Assembly: GCA_015680685.1 (NCBI GenBank)
Contig: MNCI01001967.1
Location: 58,494-114,600 of the forward strand
Direction of reading: 5' to 3'
DNA length: 56,107 nt
Source of the DNA: Gnetum montanum
Taxonomy: Eukaryota > Streptophyta > Gnetopsida > Gnetales > Gnetaceae
Shown: one piece after another, positions 33,368-44,959 of the stretch
Position numbering within the stretch: the stretch's first letter is position 1
Layout of the letters: each line of letters starts with the position of its first letter
Notes under the pieces: model-generated
The model's database searches: none
Told to the model about the DNA's origin: nothing
What the model saw: only the letters and a program-made list of their open reading frames with translations
Made by a program: the position numbers and the translations under genes

Positions 33368-34779
33368 GGGTAAGAGAAAGAATTTGATTATAAAAATGTC
33401 TAAGAGTAAATAACTTAACTAACCCAACCAAAAGAAATGCAAGTGGGACCTCCCCAAAGTAGGCACAGGCCTTTTATGCCCTTGCATAACTTCAAACCAA
33501 AGAGTTTGTGGGCTCCGTGGAGGATTAATGGTTATAAAAGTTTAAGTACAAAAACCCAGAAGTAACTAACTAAGAATTCTAACACATCAAACCAAAACAT
33601 GAAACTGGCAATGAGGTGGAACATGGAAAGAATAGATGGATAAGAGAGAGTGTGTGTGGAATAGAGTTTCCAATTACAATCACAAGAAGTACCTTGTGGA
33701 TTTTGTAGTTAAATGACTTGATAGGATCCATCCTTAGTCTAGACCAAAATCAACCACTTGCAGTGACATTGCATTGACATTCTAAGACCAATCCATCCCC
33801 TGAGATACAAAAGTGCTCCCACAAAACAACCACTGTTCCAAATTAGAGAAGAAGTAGGAAGTGAGGAAGAGCTTAGTTAGAGGAGATGAGTCCCATAACC
33901 AGTGCTTGTAGCCTATTTATTCTATCTAGGGGGTGTGCTTTGAATTCCCATTATTTTTTTTTTTGAAATGGAAACCACACCATGTAAAGACACATGCATT
34001 TATTTTGTCCAAGGGGTGTGCTTTGAATCCTCATCTTTTTTTTCCTTGATGAGAACCACATCATGCAAGGATGTATGCATTTATTTTGTCCAAGGGGTGT
34101 GCTTTGAATTCCCATCATTTTTTTTTCTGATGAGAACTACACCATGCAGGACTTATTCAACTTCCTTTATTGATTGGCACGAAATGGTAAGAAATTCATG
34201 AAAACACACATGTACTTAGGCAAACAGAACAGTACAAAGAATATTGAATCCCCTTGAAGCCACACCCTATTCAAACCTTTGAATCCTTCTCAATTCTGAA
34301 AACTACCAAAGTCACAAATTTATTAAAGTTTTATTAGTAAAAAAGGGAATGCACGTTTCCAAAACAAGGAAAATCATAGAGTGTGTGGATGGGTGGATGT
34401 TGTGGACTCACTGCCTATTACATGAAAAAGAAACTATGTCCTAATTATCCGTAATGAAATTCAAAGCTAGAAAGCAAACACCAACAATCAAATAACAAAA
34501 ATAGTACATACCACCATCAAGTAACGCATTACCAATGTACTTGGCACTTATTAACAAAAAGTTAGAAAACCACACCAAATAAAAAAAATACAGAAGTGTA
34601 AATTATTCAAGAAATATCAAATGTACTAACAATGGTGTAAAACAAAAATTGGAAAAGATTAATAACATAAAAACAAAAGATGTAAAACAAAGAATATGTA
34701 AAATAAAAAGTTGTAAAATGAAAAATGTGTAAAACAAAAAAAAGTTGAAAAACTAAGGAGCTACTTGAATGGTTAGCAT
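33368..34779. other. Spacer downstream of the minus-strand integrase, no gene recognised
   Basis: By position it is the 3' untranslated part of the minus-strand family-A element, whose 3' LTR I cannot find. It holds the tandem repeat at 33905-34153 and, at 34635-34745, about five degenerate copies of TGTAAAACAAAA. The plus-strand open frame at 33968-34201 is only a translation of the tandem repeat. Confidence 0.4.
33905..34153. repeat. Tandem repeat, about 82-bp unit, three copies
   Basis: The marker GGTGTGCTTTGAAT starts at 33932, 34015 and 34096, giving spacings of 83 and 81 bases. Units share TTATTTTGTCCAAGG before the marker, then CCCAT, a T-run and GAACCACACCATG after it. Copies differ by several substitutions and by T-run length. 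Confidence 0.8.
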
Positions 34780-36240
34780 GGTTGGCCATCTCCCCCACAA
34801 CTAAGTTGAAAGGAGGAGATCCAAAATATGGAGCATGGTTGTCTATCGAATGAGGTGCTTGTTATGTTAGCTAGCGTATGCTCATGGAAAGGCTTAATTT
34901 GTTGGATGTTGACCAACTATTTCTTATTTGGGCTCTCAAGTTTATACATCATCATAGCCCCTGAAAGAAAAGTTTCATAAATGATATAAGGTCCTTCCAA
35001 CAACATCTATAACTTAGTTCATTGAGGTACATGTGTGGGGTTCTAGTAGAGAACCTTATCTTCTGGTTGAAATTTAACTTTTCTAATTTTTAGGTCATGA
35101 TGCTTTTTGTTATAAGCCTTGTGTAACTTATTAGATGATAAGGCCACTAATCAGTTTTTCTTTAGTAGGTTGAGATTCATCAATCTTTCTTTTTGGGCTA
35201 GACTTAAGTCAAGGTCAAGGTTACAAGTCGTTGAAAGTGTACGGAGTTCAAATTGAATAGGAAGTGTTGGTAGTTTGCCATACACAAGCTCATAGGGAGA
35301 GTAGCCTATAGGAAGTTTTCACATTAAGTAGTAGGCCCAAAGGGTATCATTGACTTTTGTGCTCCAGTCCTTCCTATACTTGCTAACAGTTCTTGTTAGT
35401 ATTCTTGTCATTTCCCTATTGGTGACCTTAACTTGACCATTAGCTTGGGGATGGTAAGGTGTTGTGAGTTTGTATTCAACCCCTAAGCGTTGCATGAGCT
35501 TTTGAAAAGTAGTGCCTATAAAATGAGTTCCATTGTCAGAAATTAATGTACGTGGCACACCAAACTTGTTTACAACATTTTGTTGTACAAACCAAGCAGC
35601 AGTAGAGGATGTATAGTTAATGACAGTTGTTGCTTCTACACATTTCGCATAATAGTCAACAGCAACTATGATGTGGGCGTGATGGGACCGATGAAATCAA
35701 TGCCCCAAATGTCAAAAGGTTCTAATGGTTAAATCCGTTGTTGAGGTCCCTCCATTCAAGTAGTCATTCCATCATCCCGTTGGCATCATTCACAAGAGTA
35801 GATGAAATGGTAAGCATCCTTGCAGAGTGATGGCCAATAGTACCCTACCATTAGGATTTTAATGGCCATGTGTCTCCCAGCATAGTGTCCTTCATAAGGA
35901 CCTTCATGAGCATCTTGGAGCATGCGTAGTTGATCAAAATCAGGGACACATCAATGAACTAGGCAATCGATGCGCACCTTGTAGAGGTGTCCATTGATCT
36001 TCATGAAGTGCTTTGCCTTGTGAAGAAACTATTATTTCCTCTAGTGGTCCAACCCTTGTGGCATCTCTTGAGTGAGAAGATAGGTAAGAATGTTATCATA
36101 CCATTTTGACTCATTAGACATTTTTTCAATTATTTCTATAGCAAAGAGGAGTTCATCAAGAAACATATCAAATAATGGGTTTTCATCCTCTTTGTCATCC
36201 CATTGCAACTAAGACAAGTGATTAGTGACCACATTCTCAG
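34780..36240 (-). pseudogene. Family-A integrase relic
   Basis: Minus strand. The zinc-binding part has HEGPYEGHYAGRHMAIKI and YHFIYSCE followed by a stop and CQR (HHCC pattern, about 35900-35780). The core reads FDIWGIDFIGPI (first Asp) and MPRTLISDNGTHFIGTTFQK (second Asp, from 35558), then YHPQANGQVKVTNREM. The third catalytic position is Lys (AAG at 35429-35427) where integrases have Glu. The C-terminal part carries EDKVLY and LLEGPYIIYE, a GPY/F-type module, up to about 34800. Stops are fewer than in family B. Confidence 0.8.
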
Positions 36241-36620
36241 TGCCCTTTCAATCTACCATTGTAAGATCAAGTTCCTGCAGGATCACCAACCACTGTATGA
36301 CACGGGGGCTCACCATTGGCTTTTTCATTAGGAAGTAGATGGCACTGTGGTCTGTGTGCACCTTGTATCCAAGCACATAGTGCCTAAAATTCTCTAGAGC
36401 AAACACCATCGCCATCAATTCTTTCTCTATAGTGGTATAGTTCAATTGTGCACCCACAATGCTTTGAATGGTGCAGTGGATGTAGTATGGACGTTTCTTG
36501 TCATCTAATTAGATCAACACAGCTTCTAAGGCATAATTCAATGCATCTGTCATGATAAGAAACAATTTGGACCAATTAGGTGCCTGTAGAATTGGAGTTT
36601 CCACAAGCTTTTCTTTTAGT
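36241..36620 (-). pseudogene. Family-A RNase H relic
   Basis: Minus strand. LIMTDALNYALEAVLI is the first acidic block with Ser changed to Leu. A 70-codon open stretch from 36457 follows with YTTIEKELMAMVFALENFRH, YVLGYKVHTDHSAIYFLM and RVIQWLVILQELDLTM. The Glu of EKELMA and the Asp of TDHSA are present. It degrades the RNA strand of the replication hybrid. It lies directly between RT and integrase, as expected for Ty3/gypsy. Confidence 0.8.
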
Positions 36621-37470
36621 TGCTAGAATGCTTTTTCACATTTTTGGGTCCATACAAAAGAAGTATTTTTCTTTGTTAGTTTGACCAACAGTTTTCCAAT
36701 CTTAGAGAAATTCTCTATGAAACACCGGTAGTAGCCAGTGTGTCCAATGAATGATTGAACATCTTTAACTATTTTTGGCAAGTGAATTACTTCTTAGATG
36801 ACCCTTATTTTTTCATGGTCCACCTAAATTCCTACTTGTGAGATTTTGTGCCCCAATACAATGCCCTGCTAGACCATGAGGTGAATTCTCTACCAATTGA
36901 GCTGCAAGTTAGTTTCAACACATCGTTTCGACACTTGTTCAAGGCAATCCAAGGCTTGCTCAAGTGTAGCTTCATAGGTGGAGAAGTCATCCATGAAGAC
37001 CTTTACACCACTACCAATCTATTGTTGAAAGATTCTCAACACCAGGTGTTGAAATGTGGCAAGAGCATTGCATAAATCAAATGAAATCTTACAATATGCA
37101 AAAGCCCCCCAAGGACTTATGAACATTATCTTTTCTTAGTCCTCCAGTGCAATTTGAATTTGGTTATAGCCAATATAACCATCCAGAAAGTTGTAGTAGC
37201 AATGCCCTGATATTATTTCGAGCACCTAGTCAACAAATGGCAATGGAAAGTGATCCTTGAATGTTGCTATATTCAGTAGCCTGAAATTGATGCAGACCCA
37301 TCACTTACCACCTTTTTTTGGTACAATTACAAGTGGACTAACCCACTTTCTATTCGCAATGGGATAGATGAACCCCACCTTGAGGAGTTCCTTGATTTCC
37401 TCCTTGATAATTTGCTTCAATTTAGGGTTCAATCACCTTTGTGGTTGTTGTTTTAGCTTCATGGCTAGGT
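36621..37470 (-). pseudogene. Family-A reverse transcriptase relic
   Basis: Minus strand, order as expected. A GVPKKGGKW-type block lies near 37320. ISFDLCNALATFQHLVLRIF lies at about 37090-37035. The catalytic VFMDDFSTYE lies at about 37000-36973, with codons ATG-GAT-GAC at 36994-36986 and both Asp intact. QALDCLEQVSKRCVETNLQL and VLGHKIS follow. A tether with a YYR-type block is near 36730. Several stops and frame changes are present. Confidence 0.75.
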
Positions 37471-37949
37471 TAGTGTAAATGCGATGCTAGCATAGCCTAG
37501 GATCAATCCCTATGAGTTCAAGATATGACCAAGCAAAAGTTGCTGATCATTTTTCAACTACTTTCAACAGCATCTCTTTCTGTTTTGGAGTAAGTCTTGC
37601 ATTGATTATAACTAACTTCTTATTTTTCAAAAATACATATTCCATTCTAGCTGATAATGTTTTCAATTCAACAGGCTATTTCTTGAAGTTCTCAAGAATT
37701 TCCAACTCTTCCTAATATATATCATCATTTGTATCATTAGAGACTTAGTGATGAACTTACTCAAGTTTATCCATGCTCGTGACATATTCACATGTCAGGC
37801 TCTCAGTTGGTTCCATGTAAAGTGTGTTGCTTTCTAAATCAACGATCAACCACTGGGTGTCCTTCTATTTTGTGGCTACTACATACAAACACCTTTGAAT
37901 TTCTACTTCTAGCACACACTGCTTGCATGCAAAGATTGCTTACTTTATG

Positions 37950-38456
37950 GCCTAAATTTTCTGCACACAATTGCACCCACTATCACTATATGCAATGCAT
38001 GGAGCTCTCTTCTTCTTGATGTTTCCAAATGCATTTTCTTTAGAGATGTCCAAGGAAAGATCTCTGATGCCCATTCTTGCATCTATGGTGCTCAGCCATG
38101 CCCTTCCCATGATGATTGGGAAGTCCCCTTTGCAATTCTCCACTTTGATTACTACGAAGTCAACAAGATAAGACCACCCATAGAATAGTGGTCACAATGT
38201 CTTCTACTAGTCCCAATGGAACAATGATGGACTAGTCTACCAATTCCAATTTGATGTTGCTCTTCTTAAGAGGAGGCAAGTTCCAAGCAGTGTACATCTC
38301 ATGAGAAATAAAATTAACACTAGAACTTGAATCAAGAAGAGCCTTGCACAGTTCATTCCCAGTAATTTGCAAATAAATCAGAGGACTTCTAGGATTAGCT
38401 AATTTCTTGGGAAGGTTTCCCACATGGATCCAATTAGACACGGTGTGAGTAAGCAT
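37950..38456 (-). pseudogene. Family-A aspartic protease relic
   Basis: A 74-codon open stretch from 38456 includes KLANPRSPLIYLQITGNELC and KALLDSSSSVNFISHEMY. The active-site DSG(S/A) box reads DSSS, with the Gly lost. After a frame change, FPIIMGRAWLSTIDARMG and IRDLSLDISKENAFGNI follow (38130-38010), giving the second ILG-like box as IIMG. The same tail is seen at 17430-17560 (+) and about 51600-51480 (-). Confidence 0.75.
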
Positions 38457-39059
38457 TATGGTATGAATCCTTGGTAGAGTTTGGTTTAAAGGAGGCCCAA
38501 AGGAATTGGATATGGAGGAAGAGGTAGGAGTAGGGTTGTCAACCGTGGATGTAGGTGAAGGCTTAGGTGGACTTCAGGGTTGAAAGAAAGGTTTTTTCTT
38601 TAATCGGGCAATCGACCCCTTCAATTAATGGTTGGGTTGCAAATTAACAGCCCTCATAGCATTGCGTTATTATGGTTGAGCAGGTGGTTCACCTTGTATT
38701 GGTGAAGCAGGTGGTAGCTGTGCAACTGGAGGAGAAGTGTGTGCAAGGACAGGAGGAGGATAAGGATAGGAGGTGGCATCCCTTCTTTCATATGGAGAAG
38801 TAGTTTGATAGTAATCAGAAGGATGGTAGTAAGGCTGTAACTAAGAAACGTGACTAGAAGAGTCACATAGAGACATGAGTTGCTAAACATGATAACCATA
38901 TGGATCAAGTTGCCAGTAAGGGTATTGTTGAGTTGGCGGTGCTAATGCCCATGATTTTGGTTGCTGCCATTGTTGGTACTGTTCATATGGTTACGGTGGA
39001 GCTCCACTTGGATAATATGGTTGTTGTTGGTGAAACTATTTGAGATTACCTTGAGGATA

Positions 39060-41015
39060 AGGTAACCTTCTAGATGTTTGCCTTTATGTAAGTTGTGGAT
39101 GTAAGGCATACACCCCAGACTCCTAAAGATGTGACACAATGGGGCAACATCCCTTGGAATGTTCATACTAGTAGACATCACATCCATGATCATCATCTAA
39201 TTCATTATCCACAACCTCTTCTATTGCAGCAATTTTGCCCTTACCTTTGTAATATGCATGTCCAGCTTCTTTGCGCCTCTTGCACTCATGATCACTACCT
39301 TAATCGTAAGTTTAGACTCTTCAACAATTTTGAGGACAACTTGAAATCAGCTTTCTTATGCATTCCCTCATCAAATATGGATTGTTGAGTCCCTTAACTA
39401 ATCAACCTTAATCGTAAGTTTAGATTCGAATTTTTGAAGTGGCAAGGCTTTCTTATGCATTCCATCATCAAATATGGATTCATCTTGATTGTTGTAGAAT
39501 TGAACCTCCCTCTTGAGGATGGAACGATCGTGGTTGTACTCCTTTGCACTTTCTCTTTTTTTGAGTTTGCCCTCCTCTTTAACTACCTACTCTATTAACC
39601 TTTGTACTTGATAAGTAGTTAGTTTTGACAATCTTGGGCATAAACACCAAGGATTTTCCTCATTTCATTACAAAGCCTATCTACAATGTGGTGGAGTTGA
39701 GTCAATTAAGAATAACCATGGCTAGGGCATTTGTGCATCAAGGCATAGTATTAGCCAATGGTGGCATCTAAGGGTTCATGTGCTCCTTTTTTTTACTCTT
39801 TAATCTAGTTCCTTAAGTTGGACACTCGAGAGTATGTTTGATACTTATCATTGAACATTTTAAACATGGTACTCCATCGTATGATAGATTCCAGTTCTAA
39901 GGACTGGTGCTAGTTCTCTACTCCTTTGATAAGTGTCTTGGGAAACAACTTTAGTTTCTACCACTCGTTCTCTATGTTTTGCAAAGCACATGCATCTTGG
40001 AAAGCTTGAAGATGGTTCTATGGATCAAAGTTATATCCTACCTCAAATTGAAGAATATTATTAATGTCTAACCATTTGATCTGACTGTCTTTCACATGCC
40101 TTATTGGGATTCTGACTACCTCTACGATGTTAAGCATACTTCAGGTAGCAAATAGAGGCTCATCAAGGCCTTGATCATGGTGCCTACGATGCCCTCTACT
40201 ACCCCTTTGCTCATGGCAATGTGCTTCTCTTAAACGTCTGCATCCTTGATCTTGCCTATCCCAGTGGTCCCTTTGCTTATTTTGGTCCAATTGATCATTG
40301 CGCTCATTTCAATTACCTCCATCATGATCTCACCTTCTATGATCATGGTTAAAGCCAAAAGAAAAAGAAGATGATGAAGGGAAAGAGGAAGGAGAACTAG
40401 TACCATGATCGTGCCTACTACTGCCTCTTCAGTGATTGCGACCATGGTCACGATCTTACTTCTTACCTGCATCCCTATCTTGACTTGCCCCTCCAAATCC
40501 TACTTTGTCATTGGATCCCTTGTTACCAGAATCAAGACTATGAACTATGGAGTGCAGATTCTAGTTTTGACCTTCATCATTGAAGTTAAAGAGAGGAGCA
40601 TCATTGAGTGGGAGATCCCCACTAGCTTGTTGGTATACTAAGAATGGAAAATCATTAAGTCCTTTTCCCTTTGAAAGTTCATAGCATTGCTCTAACTGCC
40701 AATCTTGTGAGTGTTGTGCTTCAATGGGATGATAATCTCTGGCATCCACATCTTCCATGATATATTCCCCATGGTGGTCTTGAAGACCACATCATGTAAG
40801 CATTTGATAAAGCATTGCAGGAGCAGCATGATTAGGTGGAAAGACAATGTTGTCGTCCATGTCATGCCACCACAGTTGTTCATCTTGGTGTAGGATGAAG
40901 GTGAAGTTCGGCACATACTCATTAGGATGAGTATCTGCAATTTGGTACTATTGAGGCTTTGATGGGCAAATGTTATCAGGCTTGGGCAAAGCAGTGCTCT
41001 TATGAGAAGAAGACA
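39060..41015 (-). pseudogene. gag: Family-A gag relic
   Basis: ATG at 41015 (MSSSHKSTALPKPDNICPSK) lies about 140 bases after the primer binding site. Next come a Tyr/His/Asp-rich part, an Arg/Asp/His-rich stretch (40500-40200) and the gag domain (about 40130-39600: LKLFPKTLIKGVENQ, SIIRWSTMFKMFNDKYQTYS, KILGVYAQDCQN). After that, SDHECKRRKEAGHAYY (about 39300) looks like a broken zinc knuckle and leads into a Pro/Tyr/Gln-rich linker (39060-38480). Many stops; a single long frame is not maintained. Confidence 0.7.
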
Positions 41016-41155
41016 TTTTTAGTTAGCGAAACAAAAATCATAGTGTGCTTTGAGAATTTGTTGTAGTAATTGTGAAATAAAATATGATTCTCAAGTTCAT
41101 TTCAATGATTTAAATACTTTTATTGAGTTCTAGATAGTGCACAAAACAACAAAAA

Positions 41156-41176
41156 GGTTCCTGGCAATGGCACCAA
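41156..41176 (-). other. Primer binding site, tRNA-Asp-like (family A, minus)
   Basis: On the minus strand TTGGTGCCATTGCCAGGAAC follows immediately after the LTR end (CTGCTCAACA). It is the closest of the four sites in the window to the tRNA-Asp-type consensus and fixes 41177-41998 as a 5' LTR. Confidence 0.75.
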
Positions 41177-41998
41177 TGTTGAGCAGCGAGGTACCCCTAC
41201 GCCCAACCATATGAATCACCAAGGTGTTACGCGTGATCCGGTCGAATTCCATGAACCTATAATTATCTCGTATACTAGTTTCTCTAGGAAATGAAATGGC
41301 ATTGAGAACATTCGTTATCTTCCCAACTACACTTATGAGACTCAAGGGTATGGTTTAAGTGTAATTGAGGTATATGAATTTTCATCATTTTTATATTTTA
41401 TGGATGTAATCGCCTACAACACGAATAAGCGTAGAGTAGATTGAAAACTACTATCTATTGCCTAGCTAGCCTAACACAAGTAACCGCCCCATTTTCTTGA
41501 ACACATCCTGCACACATATAGCACTACTGGGCTACCAAACGTTAAGCGTTACTAGGTTACCAAGTACTATATGAATGCTCGAAGTGGTCATGCTCATGTT
41601 CATTAACTGCTAAAAATAAATTATTTAATCAAATGCATTAAGTAAAGAACAAAAAAACAAAATGCAATAAGGAAAATATTAAGCTATTCTCAGTGTTGTA
41701 AGGATTATCAAAAGAGTTCATTTTATTCCCATCACACTACTATGCTAAGGTACATCAATGCTTAAACAAAGAACCATACACACTTTAGACTCCTTCTGCA
41801 GGCACTCAAAAAATATTCTAACTCTAGGGAGAAGAAACAGTAAGAGCTTTGCTACCTTTCTTGAAAACTAGAAACTAACTAATGAATTACTCCCTAAAAC
41901 TAGAGCCTAGGTGGGATATTTATAGACTCAGGGTATATACCCCAACATCTGACATCAGATACTCGATGTCGCAGCCGACATCAAACGATGATTCATCA
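41177..41998 (-). repeat. LTR-A, minus strand, 5' LTR
   Basis: Minus sense: TGATGAATCATCGTTTGATG at the start, U3 with CGACATCGAGTATCTGATGTC, TATAAATATC box (plus about 41920-41930), and the end in GTAGGGGTACCTCGCTGCTCAACA form. The GATATC palindromes here read GATGTC/GACATC, as expected if CG-containing sites have mutated to TG/CA. It is inserted in the 3' region of the family-B copy, whose sequence ends at GGTATATCCTTTGACCAT. Confidence 0.8.
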
Positions 41999-43150
41999 AT
42001 GGTCAAAGGATATACCAAAATAAGGAATTGCCTTGGGTTTTATATATCTAGATGACTAAGACGGTACCAAAGGCAATGGATGAATCAATGTTAGTAACCA
42101 TCATCAGCCACCATAGTAGGGATCTCGACCATTGACGCCTATGGAAGACATGATGGGAAACACAAAGAAAACCTATGCACAAAAGTACCACCAATCAAAA
42201 GAGATGACCATGCATAAAAAATATGAAGATATAAAAAATCAAAAAGAGGAATAGCAAAAGTTAAAAATAAGATAAAAACAAAAGCAATAAGAAAACAATA
42301 GTTTGAGAAGAACAAAGAAGTAAAAGCAAAGTAACTAAATAATGGAGTAAGAGGAATGATTAAAAGTGATGGTGCCCATTAAGATACCAACTATGAAGGA
42401 GGCACTCCTTCATTGCCAATGTTATACCCTAGTTCTAAGGTCACAATTTTAAGTAACTAAATAAGGTTCATAGAAGGGGTTCTTGTGGGATTCTTGAAAT
42501 TGTGACCTTGGAGCATCACCCCAACTATAAGGTTCTTATGGGAGTGTGGCTCGACTCATGCTTGAAGGTTCTTGTGGAGTCATCTTTTTTTCTTCTTCTT
42601 TTTTTCTTTTCTTTTTTTAATTTTTTTTCTCTCTCTCTCTTTCTTTTTTTTTTCTTTTTTTTCTTTTCTTTTCACAAGAAATTTAATATTTGACCAACTT
42701 CAATCATGAGGATCTTATGGGAGCCAAATTCATTTTGTAAGGGTTGTTTGGTAGTGATTTTGCTTGATATCAATAGATGCCTTTACCACTAGAGAACTTA
42801 GGTCCAATATAACATACCCTTTCCACCTTAGTAACTCATCCAAGCAAGTATTTAATAGAAACCAAACACTAATAAGCATTACCCTAAATTGAGCTATTTA
42901 GCCACCTTGACTTATGAACGTTGTACTTAAAGAATATTGTTTAAAAACAATGAAGTTTATTATGTGTAATACACTTATTAATCTAAGGCTCACCCTTAGT
43001 TGGATTTTGGGTTTAAACCTACCTATTTCAAGGTAGGAGGAGTTGTCCTTTTCCCTTGCATTCCAAACATGATGCTACCGAATTCTTTATAGTCCTAACT
43101 AACAATAGAATATTATATTGCTCTCTACATTTTTCAAGGCAAAAGTTGTA
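41999..43150 (-). other. Family-B 3' region, minus copy
   Basis: Inverted counterpart of 29580-30710, with matching landmarks: GGTATATCCTTT, AGATATATAAA-type motif, ATCCCTACTATGGT, GAGCCTTAGATTAATAAGTG and AGGACAACTCCTCCTACCTTG. It includes a long pyrimidine tract on the plus strand (42582-42672, almost only C and T), which corresponds to the A-rich part at 30004-30080 of the other copy. No coding sequence. Confidence 0.7.
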
Positions 43151-43652
43151 GACTATTGGTTTTTCCTTAATTATTTTTACTTTATATAATATGGTATGTG
43201 ATTAAAATTTATAATAACTTTGTAGTATTTATGTTGGATTTTTCTATTGCTTGGTTAATTTCATTTAACAAACACATTCTTCCTTAGCACATTCAAGGGC
43301 AACTAATCCAAAATTTTGCAAATTGATTTAATTATTCTTGTAATTACTACACAAATAAAATTTTATTATAACCTTTCCCAAGTTTATGAATTAAGAAGAC
43401 TAATTCTTGGGACTGTACTTTTTCCTTATTCTTAAATTCTTTTTATTTTTCTTCCTATAAGCAAAATAATTAAGGGAGACCATTTCTAACACTACAAAAC
43501 AAAAGAAAATGAAATGAAATAGAAAGAATGTATAGATTTTTTGAAGATTCAATTTAAATTTTAAAAAGAAATATGAAAAAAAAAATAAAAACAAAATATA
43601 CTAAACCCTTGATGAAGATTGACTCTATCGGCCTCCTCGGCAACAATGCCAA
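43151..43652 (-). other. Family-B leader and primer binding site, minus copy, joined to the 3' region by deletion
   Basis: The primer site TTGGCATTGTTGCCGAGGAG lies at plus 43633-43652. The leader matches 23732-24110 of the plus copy up to ATTAAATGAAACCAATAAAGC-like sequence (about 43230). It then joins sequence equivalent to 29580 of the plus copy. All of gag, protease, RT, RNase H and integrase (about 5.4 kb) are absent. Confidence 0.65.
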
Positions 43653-44270
43653 ATTGACAAGCAAAGCGAAATTTGGTGTTGGATTATTTTAATAATTATC
43701 TTTCATTGTAGAAAAGTCAGCTCGTTTGTTAATGACCCATGAGTCATATCTGTGAGGAATAGTTGAAAAGTCATAAAGATCATCAAGACATAAAATAATT
43801 AGAATCAAATCAAACAAATCTCACACTTATGACTATCACTCATAAGTAAAAACATAAATTATCACCCTAACTTCTAATCTTGAGTTCAAAAGTGAAAATT
43901 AATGATTAAATCAAATTGAAATCATAAATACAAGCATCAATTATGAGGATTACAAGGGAGACTTCACCTAATATGTAATTCTACCTTGCTATTTCCACAA
44001 TGCAGCAACTTCAATAGCCTAACAGTGGACTCTAATGGTCTATAGTTGTCATAAGGCTCAACAAATCCTCACTTAATAGTTCTTGAAAGGAAATTGATTT
44101 CAACATGATTTGGGTTCTCTTGGGTATTGATTCTAGGTGTTTCCCTCAAGTATTGAATCTCCTGGGTTCCCACTGGATGTCCCCTTAGGTTCCCATCTGG
44201 GTTACTCCCTTAATACAAAGTGGAATAGCTTATTTATACTCAATAATATTTAAAAATAATTATTTTAATA
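43653..44270 (-). repeat. LTR-B, minus strand, 5' LTR (copy 2)
   Basis: Directly precedes the primer binding site on the minus strand. It aligns with 14898-15540 nearly end to end, including the TATA box in GAGTATAAATAAGC (plus 44228-44238) and TTGGGTATTGATTCTAGGTG-like text. Homology to copy 1 continues without break into the host-gene fragments upstream. Confidence 0.7.
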
Positions 44271-44600
44271 ATAGATGGGTATTGAAGAATCTGATACCAA
44301 TCCATTATAATCGGTGCAGATTGCCAAGTTTAGCATCCTTGATTTCATGGAATTTGATGCAAATAGTGGAAGAGACATATGTGATGCTCTACGTGCTTCA
44401 CCATCGCCATTATGGATGTTTCTGAACAACTCCTTGCTACTTGTAGGTACTTCATGCATGAATGAGATAGGCTTGGTTCAACATTAACAACAATCATGTT
44501 GTCTATCCATATGAGAGAGTTGAAGAGCTTAGCCTAATCATCCATGTCAATGTCGTTGGTGAGACCATTGCTGCCATTAAGCTTGGTATCAAATATGTGG

Positions 44601-44813
44601 CTAGGAAACCCCTCGAGTAGGTGCAAGGGCTGATGGGTATTCATTGGTAGTGGAAACCATGCCCACAACATTGCTTCTGGGAGCAATGCCTCCCCTATAT
44701 GACAACTTTACATAGCCAAAGGATTCCACAATGGTGTTGACATCATGGGTAGTTTTGATGGGTAAGTTTCTGAGTAGTAGTGCTCCATGGGAATACACAA
44801 GGTTTTCCAACAA
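44601..44813 (-). pseudogene. TauD / clavaminate synthase-like oxygenase fragment (copy 2)
   Basis: The minus frame from 44813 reads MLENLVYSHGALLLRNLPIK, then TTHDVNTIVESFGYVKLSY, GGIAPRSNVVGMVSTTNEYP. It is closer than copy 1 to the TauD-like family (GG-A-P-R-x-NVVG is kept). As in copy 1 the match stops before the iron-binding residues. About 55 residues are recognisable. It lies between the DUF26 fragment and LTR-B, in the same order and strand as at 15827-16560. Confidence 0.65.
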
Positions 44814-44959
44814 TGACTTGCTAATGACAACATTGCATCATCAATGCTGGTTAACTAATTTGAGCTTTGACATCATCGACTCGAGGTCGAAGCTCCTCTC
44901 CAAAGCCTGCATGCATTTACGTACCCATTGTAGGGCCTTGTCTGTGCACGTTCCCATCT

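Noticed and set aside
33968-34201. Small Cys-rich repeat protein (DTCIYFVQGVCFE repeated)
   Set aside because: It is only the translation of the 82-bp tandem repeat; unit lengths of 83 and 81 are not consistently in frame and no promoter or homologue is visible.
42582-42672. Long pyrimidine tract as a polypurine tract of a minus element
   Set aside because: It lies in the middle of the family-B 3' region, not at an LTR edge; the actual candidate tract is at 30746 in the other copy.
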